In this document: in pieces, positions 27,943 to 36,774 of the stretch | Layout of the letters: every line of letters begins with the position of its first letter | Numbering within the stretch: position 1 is the stretch's first letter | Source of the DNA: Parasphingorhabdus sp. | Lineage (GTDB): Bacteria; Pseudomonadota; Alphaproteobacteria; Sphingomonadales; Sphingomonadaceae | Assembly (NCBI GenBank): GCA_030373505.1 | Contig: JAUCYS010000013.1 | Span: forward strand, 35,733 to 99,732 | Direction of reading: 5' to 3' | Length of the DNA: 64,000 nt | Program-made: the position numbers and the translations under genes | Notes under the pieces: model-generated | What the model was told of the DNA's origin: nothing | The model's input: the letters and a program-made list of their open reading frames with translations, nothing else | Database searches by the model: none

Positions 27943-29451
27943 ATGGTCGCGCTGGTTCAGACGGTGGCCTATCTCGGACTGGAGGCGCGGGGGGTGGAAG
28001 TGCAATGTCAGGTTGCACCCGGCTTGCCTGCATTCAACGTGGTGGGGCTACCGGACAAGGCGGTCGCGGAGAGCCGGGAGCGGGTACGCGCGGCGATCGC
28101 GGCGATGGGGCTTTCGCTGCCGCCCAAGCGTATCACGGTGAATCTGTCGCCCGCCGACCTGCCGAAGGCCGGTTCGCACTATGACCTGCCGATCGCACTG
28201 GCACTGCTTGGTGCCATGGGCATTATCGATGCCGAGACGCTGGCAAGCTATATCGTGGTGGGCGAACTGTCGCTGGACGGACGCCTGGCCGCTACCCCCG
28301 GGGTGCTGCTCGCCGCGCTTCATGCGTCGGCCAACAATCTCGGCCTGATCTGCCCGGCCTTGCAGGGTCCGGAAGCGGCCTGGGCCGGAGATGTGGAAGT
28401 GCTGGCTCCGGCTGACCTGCTGGCGCTGCTCAACCATTTCAAGGGTCAGTCGATATTGACGCCGCCCGAAACCGGTGCCGTTCCCGAACCCGAATATGGG
28501 CCGGACCTGAAGGACGTAAAGGGACAGGAAACTGCCAAGCGGGCACTGGAAATTGCTGCCGCTGGCGGACATAATCTGCTGATGAACGGACCGCCGGGAT
28601 CGGGGAAGTCGCTGCTCGCGTCCTGTTTGCCGGGGATATTGCCGCCCCTCTCGCCGGCCGAAGCGCTGGAGGTGTCGATGGTGGCGTCGGTCGCGGGGAC
28701 GCTGGAGGGCGGGCAGATGTCCCGCCAGCGGCCGTTCCGTGCGCCGCATCACAGCGCCTCGATGGCGGCGCTGGTCGGTGGTGGGCTGAAGGTTCGTCCC
28801 GGCGAAGTCAGCATGGCCCATCTCGGAGTGCTGTTCCTCGACGAACTGCCGGAATTCCAGCGACCGGTGCTCGATTCGCTGCGCCAGCCGTTGGAAACGG
28901 GAGAAGTCAGCGTGGCAAGGGCCAATGCGCATGTCACCTTCCCGGCCCGGGTGCAGATGGTTGCCGCGATGAATCCGTGTCGCTGTGGTCATCTGGGGGA
29001 TGCCGCGCTCGCCTGTTCGCGAGCGCCGCGCTGCGCCGCCGACTATCAGGCGAAAGTCTCCGGGCCGCTGCTCGACCGGATTGACCTGCATATCGAGGTG
29101 GAGGCCTTGTCGGCAGCAGATCTCACCATGCCCCCGCCGGCAGAGGGCTCCGCAGCGGTGGCGGCACGGGTCGCAGCGGCACGGCTGGTTCAGCAGCAGC
29201 GCTACGCCGATCTGGAGATGAGGACCAACAGCGAAATCGATGGCGAGGCGCTGGAGAAATATGCAACGCCGGACGGGCCCGGCCAGCGATTGCTGGCCCA
29301 GGCGGCGGAAGCGATGCGGCTATCGGCCCGCGGCTATACCAGGGTCTTGCGGGTGTCGCGCACGATCGCCGATCTGGCGGGTTCGGATGCGGTCGGTCGG
29401 ATCCATGTGGCGGAAGCGCTCAGCTATCGGCGACAAGCGCCGCGCAACTGA
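27943..29451 (+). CDS. comM: YifB/ComM family Mg-chelatase-like AAA+ ATPase
   Basis: The 502-residue product has the N-terminal ChlI-like domain (MVALVQTVAYLGLEARGVEV), an AAA+ core with Walker A GPPGSGKSLLAS and Walker B VLFLDELPEF, and the C-terminal Mg-chelatase lid ending SYRRQAPRN. ComM in other bacteria is a hexameric helicase that drives branch migration during natural transformation. I used the ATG at 27943; ATG 27940 is directly adjacent. A longer frame to 27808 has no matching N-terminal domain. It is a single gene here. Confidence 0.94.
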   Translation: MVALVQTVAYLGLEARGVEVQCQVAPGLPAFNVVGLPDKAVAESRERVRAAIAAMGLSLPPKRITVNLSPADLPKAGSHYDLPIALALLGAMGIIDAETLASYIVVGELSLDGRLAATPGVLLAALHASANNLGLICPALQGPEAAWAGDVEVLAPADLLALLNHFKGQSILTPPETGAVPEPEYGPDLKDVKGQETAKRALEIAAAGGHNLLMNGPPGSGKSLLASCLPGILPPLSPAEALEVSMVASVAGTLEGGQMSRQRPFRAPHHSASMAALVGGGLKVRPGEVSMAHLGVLFLDELPEFQRPVLDSLRQPLETGEVSVARANAHVTFPARVQMVAAMNPCRCGHLGDAALACSRAPRCAADYQAKVSGPLLDRIDLHIEVEALSAADLTMPPPAEGSAAVAARVAAARLVQQQRYADLEMRTNSEIDGEALEKYATPDGPGQRLLAQAAEAMRLSARGYTRVLRVSRTIADLAGSDAVGRIHVAEALSYRRQAPRN

Positions 29452-29468
29452 TTCGGCGGCTGGGCGGC

Positions 29469-29963
29469 TCAGGCTGCCTTGTCACCCTCGCTCAGTTCCA
29501 GCGGAATCGCCATTTCGTTCATGTTCACCGTCGACTTGGCGAGATTGGGCGATTTGCTGCTGCGATGCTTGAACTTGCCGTCGACATGGCCGCCCTGTTC
29601 GATCGTCACATTTTCATAGGTGACGTCGCCGCCAATGCGGGCAGTCGAGGCGATGGCAAGATCGCCGGCGTCGATCGATCCTTCGACCGACCCCGACAGG
29701 CTGGCATTCTGGGCAACGATCGCGCCCTTGATCTTGCTCGAGGGGCCCTGGACCAGCGACAGGCATTTCACGTCGCCAACAACTTCGCCGTCGATATGCA
29801 GGTCGACCTTGGATTCGATATTGCCGGTAATGACGATGCCGTCACCGATGATGGAAAAGCTCGAGCCGCTGGTGCCGCTGCTTCTAGCCACGGCTGGTGC
29901 CTGACTGGGTGTGGCCTGGTGCTTTGGTACGTTGTCGTGCGATGGCTTTGACCTTGAGAACAT
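29469..29963 (-). CDS. Bactofilin (polymer-forming cytoskeletal protein)
   Basis: The 164-residue product has a Ser/Pro-rich N-terminal tail, then the bactofilin right-handed beta-helix domain from about residue 35 (FSIIGDGIVITGNIESKVDL, IDGEVVGDVK, GSVEGSIDAGDLAI). Bactofilins form membrane-linked filaments that place cell-wall enzymes. Its first 80 bases overlap the end of the M23 peptidase gene upstream in another frame, so the two are tightly coupled. This M23-bactofilin pairing is known from morphogenesis systems. Confidence 0.93.
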   Translation of the reverse strand: MFSRSKPSHDNVPKHQATPSQAPAVARSSGTSGSSFSIIGDGIVITGNIESKVDLHIDGEVVGDVKCLSLVQGPSSKIKGAIVAQNASLSGSVEGSIDAGDLAIASTARIGGDVTYENVTIEQGGHVDGKFKHRSSKSPNLAKSTVNMNEMAIPLELSEGDKAA

Positions 29964-31068
29964 CTGTATTCGCCTCCAAAAATGGCCGGGGGTTGATGGC
30001 GCGTCCGTTCAGCCGCACCTCGAAATGCAGGTGCGTCCCGGTCGAGCGCCCCGTGCTTCCCATAGCCCCCAATTGTATGCCCTGTTCGATTCTCTGGCCA
30101 GCAGCCACGTCGATTCGCGACAAATGCGCATAGCGCGTCATCAATCCGTTGCCATGGGTGATTTCCACGGCCTTGCCATAGCCGGATTTCCATCCCGCGT
30201 GCGTCACCCGGCCGCCGGCAGCAGCGAGAATCGGCTGGCCCTTCGGCCCCTTGAAATCGATACCGCTGTGCATGGCGCCGCCGCCTGTGAACGGATCGCG
30301 GCGATAGCCATAGCTGCTCGTTATCATTCCGGTGCTGGAAGGCTTGCCGGACGGGATCGCAATCAGGGTCCGTTCCAGTGCATCCATTCGCTGGAGTGCA
30401 AGATTGAGCCGTTCGAGCGTGGGGTGCAGATGCTGGTCTTTTCCCCGGAAAAAGGGAATCAGCGGTCCGCCCATCGCATCGGTGGAATTTTTCGCCAGCT
30501 TGTCTGGATTCAGCCCGAATTTGCGAATCGCTTCCGCGGCCTGTTCGGTGCGCTGGATTGCGGCTGATGTCAGTCGCCGGGCGAAGAGAATCTGCCGGGC
30601 CTCGATCTGGGCAAGATGGGCGGCCTCGGGGAAAGCGGCGCTGATCTTGCGGGTATTTTCGGACAGTTCCTCGTCGCTTTGGCCCTGTTTCGAAGCCGCT
30701 GGCGGTTCGCCGACAAACTGTTCCGTCATCTGGTCGAGCACATCCTGGCGCTGCTTCAGCTCGGCAGCAACCCCCTCGATTGACTGCTTATAAGTGGCAA
30801 CACGGTTTTCCGTGCTGTTCACGGCGGCCTCTTTCTGTGCCAGCGCCATGCGTTCTTCGCTGACGGTCAGCTGGTTGACCATCATCGCCAGCGTGACGAT
30901 CAGCCAGAAGGCCAGAGCGGCCGCGACCGAATAAAATACACGCTTCTGCAATGTCGCCGATATGGTGAGAAAGCGGACCTGTCCGTGCGATCGCATGAAA
31001 AACTCGCGATCCGTAAACATATGGTCCAGCCGGGCCTTTAGCCCTTGCTTGGTATTGTTTCTGTGCAT
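29884..31068 (-). CDS. M23 family metallopeptidase (LytM domain), membrane-anchored
   Basis: The 394-residue product has a short basic tail, one membrane helix near residues 30-55, a coiled-coil stretch (EERMALAQKEAAVNSTENRV, ELKQRQDVLDQM) and a C-terminal LytM domain. Zinc-site features are intact: HSGIDF with His and Asp, and the HLHFEV His-x-His motif, with TRYAHL between them. It is a predicted peptidoglycan endopeptidase on the periplasmic side. The end overlaps the bactofilin start, so the bactofilin probably positions it. It is divergent from proA. Confidence 0.93.
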   Translation of the reverse strand: MHRNNTKQGLKARLDHMFTDREFFMRSHGQVRFLTISATLQKRVFYSVAAALAFWLIVTLAMMVNQLTVSEERMALAQKEAAVNSTENRVATYKQSIEGVAAELKQRQDVLDQMTEQFVGEPPAASKQGQSDEELSENTRKISAAFPEAAHLAQIEARQILFARRLTSAAIQRTEQAAEAIRKFGLNPDKLAKNSTDAMGGPLIPFFRGKDQHLHPTLERLNLALQRMDALERTLIAIPSGKPSSTGMITSSYGYRRDPFTGGGAMHSGIDFKGPKGQPILAAAGGRVTHAGWKSGYGKAVEITHGNGLMTRYAHLSRIDVAAGQRIEQGIQLGAMGSTGRSTGTHLHFEVRLNGRAINPRPFLEANTDVLKVKAIARQRTKAPGHTQSGTSRG

Positions 31069-31128
31069 GACCCGCCGTTGTTATTCGTAATCCCCGCAGA
31101 GCAGCTAGCAGAGGGCAGGAGGGCTGGC

Positions 31129-31231
31129 GAATCGCAGAGGGGCGACTCGTGACGAGTCGAACGACTCATGGGGTGAATTGCGCTATTCAATGGAACTCGT
31201 CGTTAATTACGGCGTTGTGGCGAATCGATTC
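31129..31231. promoter_or_regulatory. Cluster of six GANTC sites in the M23 / proA divergent promoter region
   Basis: GAATC 31129, GACTC 31144, GAGTC 31154, GACTC 31163, GAATC 31222 and GATTC 31227 all match GANTC, the CcrM methylation site of alphaproteobacteria. Random expectation in 103 bp is about 0.4. The sites at 31144-31158 also form a GACTCG/CGAGTC inverted repeat. Confidence 0.7.
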
Positions 31232-31313
31232 TGGCACTGATCCCCTATTTCCGGCTGCAACTATTTCGAGATTTTGGGTTAAATTGCGGGCGGCGTCATG
31301 CTAGCAGCCCCCT

Positions 31314-32567
31314 ATGACAGAACCTGCACAACTGATTACCGATATGGGCCGCAAGGCTCGCGCTGCCTTCTCCCAACTGACCGGAGTGAGCGATGCGCAA
31401 AAGTCCACTGCTCTCACGGCTGCCGCACGACACTTGCGCGCCAGCGAGCAAAATATTTTGGAAGCCAACCAGCGCGACATGTCAAGCGCGCGCGACCGTG
31501 ACCTGAGCGATTCGATGCTCGACCGGCTGATGATCGACGCGGAACGGCTTGAAGCCATTGCCGCGGCCGTCGAGCATGTGGGCAAACTTCCCGATCCGGT
31601 CGGACAGGTCATTGATCGCTCCGAACGACCCAACGGTCTTGTCATGGAACGCGTCCGGGTACCGCTCGGCGTGATCGGCATCATTTATGAAAGCCGTCCC
31701 AATGTGACCGCGGATGCGGCTGCCCTGGCGCTGCGTTCTGGCAATGCCGTGATCCTGCGCGGCGGTTCGGAAGCGATTCAGAGCAACGGCGCGATTTACG
31801 AGGCGATGGTCGCGGGCGTGGTCGAGGCGGGCCTGCCTGCCGACGCCATCCAGCTGGTCCAGACCACCGACCGGGCTGCGGTCGGGGCGATGCTGAAGGC
31901 CAGCGGACTGATCGACATCATCATTCCGCGCGGCGGCAAGTCGCTGGTCAAGCGGGTCCAGGACGAGGCGAGGGTGCCGGTTCTCGCGCATCTCGACGGC
32001 ATTTGTCATACCTATATCGCCAAGGACGCCGACCCCGACAAGGCGCTGGCGATCGCGGTCAACGCCAAGATGCGGCGGACCGGCATCTGCGGAGCGATGG
32101 AGACCTTGCTGATCGATCAGGACTATCCCGCGCCCGGACCCCTTGTTCGCGCGCTGCTGGAATCCGGTTGCGAAATACGTGGCGACGATTCGGTGCTGGA
32201 GCTGGACGAGCGAGTGGTTTCCGCCGATGCGTCCGACTGGGATACCGAATATCTGGCCCCCGTCCTTTCGGTCGGCATGGTCGATGGTGTCGACGAGGCG
32301 CTGGCGCATATTGCCGAACATGGCTCGCACCATACCGACGTGATCGTCACGGAAGATACAGATATGGCGGAACGGTTCATCCTGCGCGCCGACAGCGCGA
32401 TTGTGATGCACAATGCCTCAAGCCAGTTTGCCGATGGCGGGCAGTTCGGTCTCGGCGCCGAAATCGGCATTTCCACCGGTCGCCTGCACGCGCGCGGGCC
32501 GGTCGCTCTCGAAGGGCTTACGACCTATAAATGGGTGGTGCGCGGAACCGGACAAACACGCCCTTGA
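31314..32567 (+). CDS. proA: Gamma-glutamyl phosphate reductase
   Basis: ProA reduces gamma-glutamyl phosphate to glutamate semialdehyde in proline synthesis. The 417-residue product has the ALDH-superfamily NADPH-binding region SRPNVTADAAALALRSGNA and the catalytic Cys in RRTGICGAMETLL. Length is normal. It is the first gene of a forward run through coq7. Its start lies in the GANTC-rich divergent region with the M23 gene, and nadD begins 11 bp after its stop. Confidence 0.96.
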   Translation: MTEPAQLITDMGRKARAAFSQLTGVSDAQKSTALTAAARHLRASEQNILEANQRDMSSARDRDLSDSMLDRLMIDAERLEAIAAAVEHVGKLPDPVGQVIDRSERPNGLVMERVRVPLGVIGIIYESRPNVTADAAALALRSGNAVILRGGSEAIQSNGAIYEAMVAGVVEAGLPADAIQLVQTTDRAAVGAMLKASGLIDIIIPRGGKSLVKRVQDEARVPVLAHLDGICHTYIAKDADPDKALAIAVNAKMRRTGICGAMETLLIDQDYPAPGPLVRALLESGCEIRGDDSVLELDERVVSADASDWDTEYLAPVLSVGMVDGVDEALAHIAEHGSHHTDVIVTEDTDMAERFILRADSAIVMHNASSQFADGGQFGLGAEIGISTGRLHARGPVALEGLTTYKWVVRGTGQTRP

Positions 32568-32577
32568 GCGGGCATAC

Positions 32578-33219
32578 GTGAAAACCACCGGCCTGCTGGG
32601 CGGATCGTTCAATCCGGCGCATGGCGCGCATCGATCGATCAGCCTGTTTGCGATGGAGCAACTTCACCTCGACGAATTCTGGTGGCTGGTGTCGCCGGGC
32701 AATCCGCTGAAAGCAGGCGCCAGGGACATGGCGCCGCTCCATGCGCGGCTGGCATCGGCACAGAAAATGGCGCGGCGGAGCAGGATCCAGCCGACGGCGA
32801 TCGAGCGCGATCTTGGCACGCGCTACACCTATGATACGCTGCGCAAGCTGGTGCGACGCTATCCGAAGCGGCAATTTGTCTGGGTCATGGGAGCCGACAA
32901 TCTGGCCCAGTTCCACCGCTGGCAAGACTGGCGCAAAATAGCGCAATTATTGCCGATTGCAGTTATTTCCAGACCGGGCTATGATGATGATGCTTTTGCG
33001 GCTCCCGCAATGGCCTGGCTGCGGCGCTTCGTCCACCCCGCGAGCCAGCTTGGTAACTGGACCAGCTGGAGTACGCCGGCGCTGACATTCCTGCGCTATC
33101 GTCCCGACCCCCGCTCGGCCACCGCGATCCGGATGGCCCGGCCCCATTGGCATCAGCACTATCAGGATCGCCGCGTCAGAGACGTGGTGACCCATCGACT
33201 GATTGGCCCAGAAGATTAG
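32578..33219 (+). CDS. nadD: Nicotinate-nucleotide adenylyltransferase
   Basis: NadD adenylates nicotinate mononucleotide in NAD synthesis. The product (213 residues) opens TTGLLGGSFNPAHGAHRSIS, the nucleotidyltransferase GGSFNPxHxGH region, and has the C-terminal PDPRSATAIR, equivalent to the ISSTxIR motif. I used the GTG at 32578, which gives the conserved N-terminus just after proA. The frame is open to 32413 inside proA, but that part is an overlap artefact. Confidence 0.95.
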   Translation: MKTTGLLGGSFNPAHGAHRSISLFAMEQLHLDEFWWLVSPGNPLKAGARDMAPLHARLASAQKMARRSRIQPTAIERDLGTRYTYDTLRKLVRRYPKRQFVWVMGADNLAQFHRWQDWRKIAQLLPIAVISRPGYDDDAFAAPAMAWLRRFVHPASQLGNWTSWSTPALTFLRYRPDPRSATAIRMARPHWHQHYQDRRVRDVVTHRLIGPED

Positions 33220-33227
33220 GATTTACG

Positions 33228-33635
33228 TTGACGAAACCGAAGGTAAAAGTTCTGAAATCTGCCACTTCCGAGGAAGGAAAGGCCGAGTCAGATGCACTGC
33301 ATGCGCTGGTGATGAAATCGCTCGACGATGATCAGGCGCAGGACATTGTCTCCATCCCGCTTGCCGGCAAGAGCAATATTGCCGACCATATGGTGATCGC
33401 CGAAGGGCGTTCGACGCGGCAGGTTGCGGCTATTGCCCAGAAGCTGGCGGAACGGGTGAAACAGGCCGGCGGCACTGTCCGGGTCGAGGGCCTGGCCAAT
33501 GCCGACTGGGTATTGATCGATGCCGGCGATGTGATCGTGCACCTGTTCCGGCCCGAAGTGCGCAGCTTCTATAATCTCGAACGGATGTGGGCGGTCGACG
33601 AGGAAGGCGAAACGCCGGCCGTCGCCGAAGCCTGA
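33228..33635 (+). CDS. rsfS: Ribosomal silencing factor RsfS
   Basis: RsfS binds L14 and blocks subunit joining when nutrients are scarce. The 135-residue product has DADDIVSI-type QAQDIVSIPLAGKSNIADHMVIAEG and the C-terminal VIVHLFRPEVRSFYNLERMW, both diagnostic. The start is the TTG at 33228, supported by AGGA at 33218-33221, six bases before it. The frame is also open upstream inside nadD. It lies between nadD and rlmH, its usual place. Confidence 0.94.
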   Translation: MTKPKVKVLKSATSEEGKAESDALHALVMKSLDDDQAQDIVSIPLAGKSNIADHMVIAEGRSTRQVAAIAQKLAERVKQAGGTVRVEGLANADWVLIDAGDVIVHLFRPEVRSFYNLERMWAVDEEGETPAVAEA

Positions 33636-33647
33636 TATTTCCGGGCG

Positions 33648-34070
33648 ATGAGATTGCATATCGTCGCCCGCGGCAAGATTGGCCGCAGTCCGGAAGCGGA
33701 GCTGGTCGAGCGCTATGTCAAGCGGATCGGCTGGGACGTGAAGATCAGCGAGCTGCCCGACCAGGGCGGCAAGTCGCCAAAGCTGCAGGGCGAGACCAAG
33801 ATTATCGCGATGGACGAAGCGGGCGAAAACTGGACATCGAGCAAATTTGCCAAGCTGCTGTCAACCTGGCGGGATAATGGTGCGCGCGAGGCGCGGTTCC
33901 TGATTGGTGCTGCCGATGGCCTGAGCGCCGAAGAACGCGCCAGCGCCGATCATTTCTTTTCCTTCGGCAAGGCGACCTGGCCGCACATGATGGCGCGGGC
34001 GATGCTGGCGGAGCAATTGTTCCGCGCGACATCGATCATCGCCGGTCATCCCTATCACCGGGAAGGATGA
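33648..34070 (+). CDS. rlmH: 23S rRNA (pseudouridine(1915)-N(3))-methyltransferase RlmH
   Basis: The 140-residue SPOUT-family enzyme methylates pseudouridine 1915 in helix 69 of 23S rRNA. It starts MRLHIVARGKIGRSPEAELVERY and has the SAM-binding knot with FLIGAADGLS and the C-terminal LAEQLFRATSIIAGHPYHRE. It lies 12 bp after rsfS and overlaps the start of the envC-like gene by four bases. Confidence 0.96.
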   Translation: MRLHIVARGKIGRSPEAELVERYVKRIGWDVKISELPDQGGKSPKLQGETKIIAMDEAGENWTSSKFAKLLSTWRDNGAREARFLIGAADGLSAEERASADHFFSFGKATWPHMMARAMLAEQLFRATSIIAGHPYHREG

Positions 34071-35272
34071 GGCGGATGGTTCGCTCCGCTCTCGCGATCC
34101 TTGCTTTCATCGGTCTGGCGACGGCCGGCACAGTCCTGCTGTCCGCGCAGAGTCCCGGACCGAGCCTGTCGGAACAGCAGCGCAGTCTGCTGTCGGCGCG
34201 CGAGCAGTCCGAACGTGCCCGCCAGCGCAGCAACGCGCTGCTGCGCCAGGCGGAAGCGGCAAACAATGATGCCGACCGTATTGCCAGCCAGGCGGCGGCG
34301 CTCGCCGCGCGCATCCAGGCAGCGGAAGCCGATATCAAGGCCGCGCGCACGCGTATCGCCATCGTCAACCAGCTGCAGCAGCGCCAGCGCGCGCGGCTGG
34401 CGGAGAAGCAGGGGCCGATGATCCGGCTGACCGCCGCGCTGCAGATGATGACCCGCAAGCCGACCGCGCTGGCCCTGGTCGAGCCGCGGTCGCTTGACGA
34501 ACTGATCTATATGCGCTCGATCCTTTCCGCCGTGATGCCAGAAATCGAACGGCGCACCGCCAGTCTGCGCGACGAAGTCCGGCAAGGCGAACGGCTTCGC
34601 CAGCAAGCGGCGCGGGCCATTGCTTCGCTCGACCAGAGCCAGCACCGTCTGGTTGAACAGCGGCAACAACTGGCGGGCCTCGAAGCCAGCGAGCGGATCG
34701 ATGCGGCTCAATTTTCCACTGATGCCGGGATCGAGCAGGAACAGGCGCTGGCGCTCGGCGAGGAAGCGCGGGACATATTGGACCTGATGGACCAGATTCG
34801 CGAAAGCGGTGCGGTCCGTGAATCGTTGGCAGAGCTGGACGGGCCTGTGCTGCGGCCGGGACAGGGCAAGGAGCCGCCGGTCCGGACCTCCCGGCGGAGC
34901 GAAGATGTCGCGAGCGCCTATCGACTGCCCGTCGTCGGGGAAATTGTCACCGGACTCGGCGAGATATCGGACAGCGGCTATCGCTCCCGCGGCCTGACCA
35001 TTGCGGTGGATGCCGGCGCCCAGATTGTTGCGCCGGCTGCGGGGCGGGTGGCCTATTCGGGGCGTTACCGCGGTTATGGCAATATCCTGATCATCGAGCA
35101 TGATGCCGGCTGGACCAGTCTGATCACCAATATGGCGAAGACCAGTGTCGCCGTGGGCGATGAAGTGGTGCAGGGCGCGCCGGTCGGGCAGTCTGGGTCG
35201 GATGATCCGACGGTGACCGTCGAACTGCGCCGCCATGGCCGGCCCATCGATATCGCCGCGCTGATTGGCTGA
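34067..35272 (+). CDS. EnvC-like murein hydrolase activator, degenerate LytM domain
   Basis: The 401-residue product has a signal peptide (ALAILAFIGLATAGTVLLSA), a long coiled coil to about residue 270 rich in Gln, Arg and Ala, and a C-terminal LytM/M23-like domain. The domain keeps the fold (IVAPAAGRVAYSGRYRGYGN, ILIIEHDAGWTSL) but lacks the zinc ligands. The usual HxGxD is replaced by GLTIAVDAG and the HxH by TVTVELRR. Such proteins activate amidases at the division site and do not cut the wall themselves. The coupling to rlmH is four bases. Confidence 0.9.
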   Translation: MRRMVRSALAILAFIGLATAGTVLLSAQSPGPSLSEQQRSLLSAREQSERARQRSNALLRQAEAANNDADRIASQAAALAARIQAAEADIKAARTRIAIVNQLQQRQRARLAEKQGPMIRLTAALQMMTRKPTALALVEPRSLDELIYMRSILSAVMPEIERRTASLRDEVRQGERLRQQAARAIASLDQSQHRLVEQRQQLAGLEASERIDAAQFSTDAGIEQEQALALGEEARDILDLMDQIRESGAVRESLAELDGPVLRPGQGKEPPVRTSRRSEDVASAYRLPVVGEIVTGLGEISDSGYRSRGLTIAVDAGAQIVAPAAGRVAYSGRYRGYGNILIIEHDAGWTSLITNMAKTSVAVGDEVVQGAPVGQSGSDDPTVTVELRRHGRPIDIAALIG

Positions 35273-35400
35273 GCGGCGGCAAGGTGCCCGTCAGAATTGC
35301 CGTTCGTCGAAGACTTGTGTCATTATTGGTTAAGCTGCTTTGCTTTAGAGACGATTCACGCCTATATTTGGCACCGATTTATACCGACAGGACATGATTG

Positions 35401-36765
35401 ATGAAAAAGCCCGTTTTGCAAGCCGCTGCCCTTGTGCTGACCGTTGCGCTTTTGCCCGCAACGACTTCGGCCATTTCCGCCGTGGATGCCAATACCTATC
35501 GCGAGATGGAGCAGTTCATGAGCGTCTTCGAGCGGGTGCGGAATGACTATGTTGATCAGGTCGACGATGCCGATCTGATCAAGGGCGCGATCCAGGGCAT
35601 GCTCAGCAGTCTGGATCCGCACAGCAGCTTTCTGGATGCCCGGGACTTCGAAAATCTGCGGACCCAGACCGACGGCAATTATGGCGGCCTCGGCCTTTCG
35701 GTGACGCTGGAAGACGGTGCCGTGAAGGTTATCGCTCCGTTCAAGGATACGCCGGCGGACAAGGCCGGCGTGAAGGCTGGCGATTATATTACCCATATCA
35801 ATGGCGAACTGATCTACGGCGGCACGCTGGACGAAGCGGTCGAGGAAATGCGCGGCAAGCCCGGCGAACCGATCACCATCACCATCGTCCGGCCCGGCCG
35901 CGACAAGCCGTTCGATCTGTCGATGAAACGGGCGATCATCGATCTCAAGCCGGTCACCTGGGAGGTCAAGGACCAGATCGGCGTGATCAGCATCAACAGT
36001 TTCTCCAGCGAGACCGGTGCCGATGTCGCCGCCGCCATCGCCGGAATCGACAAGTCCCTGGGCAAGAAGCCGCTCGGCTATGTGCTCGACCTGCGGTCCA
36101 ATCCGGGCGGTCTGCTCGATGAAGCCGTTTCGGTTTCCGATGTGTTCCTGTCGCGCGGGGAAATCGTCTCGCAGCGCGGGCGGGAGAAGTCGGATATCGA
36201 GCGCTATTTTGCCAAGAGCGGCGATGCCGCTGGCGGACTGCCGGTCATTGTGCTGATCGACGCCGGTTCGGCTTCGGCTTCGGAAATCGTTGCCGGCGCC
36301 CTGCAGGACCATCACCGTGCCCTGATCATGGGTGAACGCAGTTTTGGCAAGGGCTCGGTCCAGACGCTGCTGCCGCTGTCCAACGACAGCGCGCTGCGTC
36401 TGACCACGGCGCGCTATTACACGCCTTCGGGCAAGTCGGTGCAGGAAGGCGGGATTGAACCCGATATCAACGTCCCGCAACTGTCCGATCCGGATTACAA
36501 GGACCGTCCACGGTTCCGCGAATCCGATCTGCGCCGCCACCTGATCAACGAGATCAAGCTGAAGGACGATGTGCTGGAGGAGGATGGCAAGGACGATCCG
36601 CGCTTCAGCCAGACGGCCGAGGAACTGAAAGAGAAGGGCGTGGAAGATTTTCAGCTGCATTATGCGCTGCAGACCATCGGTCGCCTTGGTCCCGACGGGC
36701 TGAAAATGGCAATGAACAAGGCAGCGAAAAAGAGTGCCAGCAAAACGGCCGTTGCGAAAAACTAG
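35401..36765 (+). CDS. ctpA: S41 family carboxyl-terminal processing peptidase
   Basis: The 454-residue exported peptidase has a signal peptide (VLQAAALVLTVALLPATTSA), a PDZ domain around residues 95-180 (GGLGLSVTLEDGAVKVIAPF, PADKAGVKAGDYITHING), and the S41 catalytic core. The catalytic Ser is in DAGSASASEIVAGAL and the Lys in GERSFGKGSVQT. It probably processes periplasmic proteins or cell-wall hydrolases. I used the ATG at 35401, as the TTG just before it adds nothing. envC next to ctpA is a common order. Confidence 0.94.
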   Translation: MKKPVLQAAALVLTVALLPATTSAISAVDANTYREMEQFMSVFERVRNDYVDQVDDADLIKGAIQGMLSSLDPHSSFLDARDFENLRTQTDGNYGGLGLSVTLEDGAVKVIAPFKDTPADKAGVKAGDYITHINGELIYGGTLDEAVEEMRGKPGEPITITIVRPGRDKPFDLSMKRAIIDLKPVTWEVKDQIGVISINSFSSETGADVAAAIAGIDKSLGKKPLGYVLDLRSNPGGLLDEAVSVSDVFLSRGEIVSQRGREKSDIERYFAKSGDAAGGLPVIVLIDAGSASASEIVAGALQDHHRALIMGERSFGKGSVQTLLPLSNDSALRLTTARYYTPSGKSVQEGGIEPDINVPQLSDPDYKDRPRFRESDLRRHLINEIKLKDDVLEEDGKDDPRFSQTAEELKEKGVEDFQLHYALQTIGRLGPDGLKMAMNKAAKKSASKTAVAKN

Positions 36766-36774
36766 GCCGCGCTG

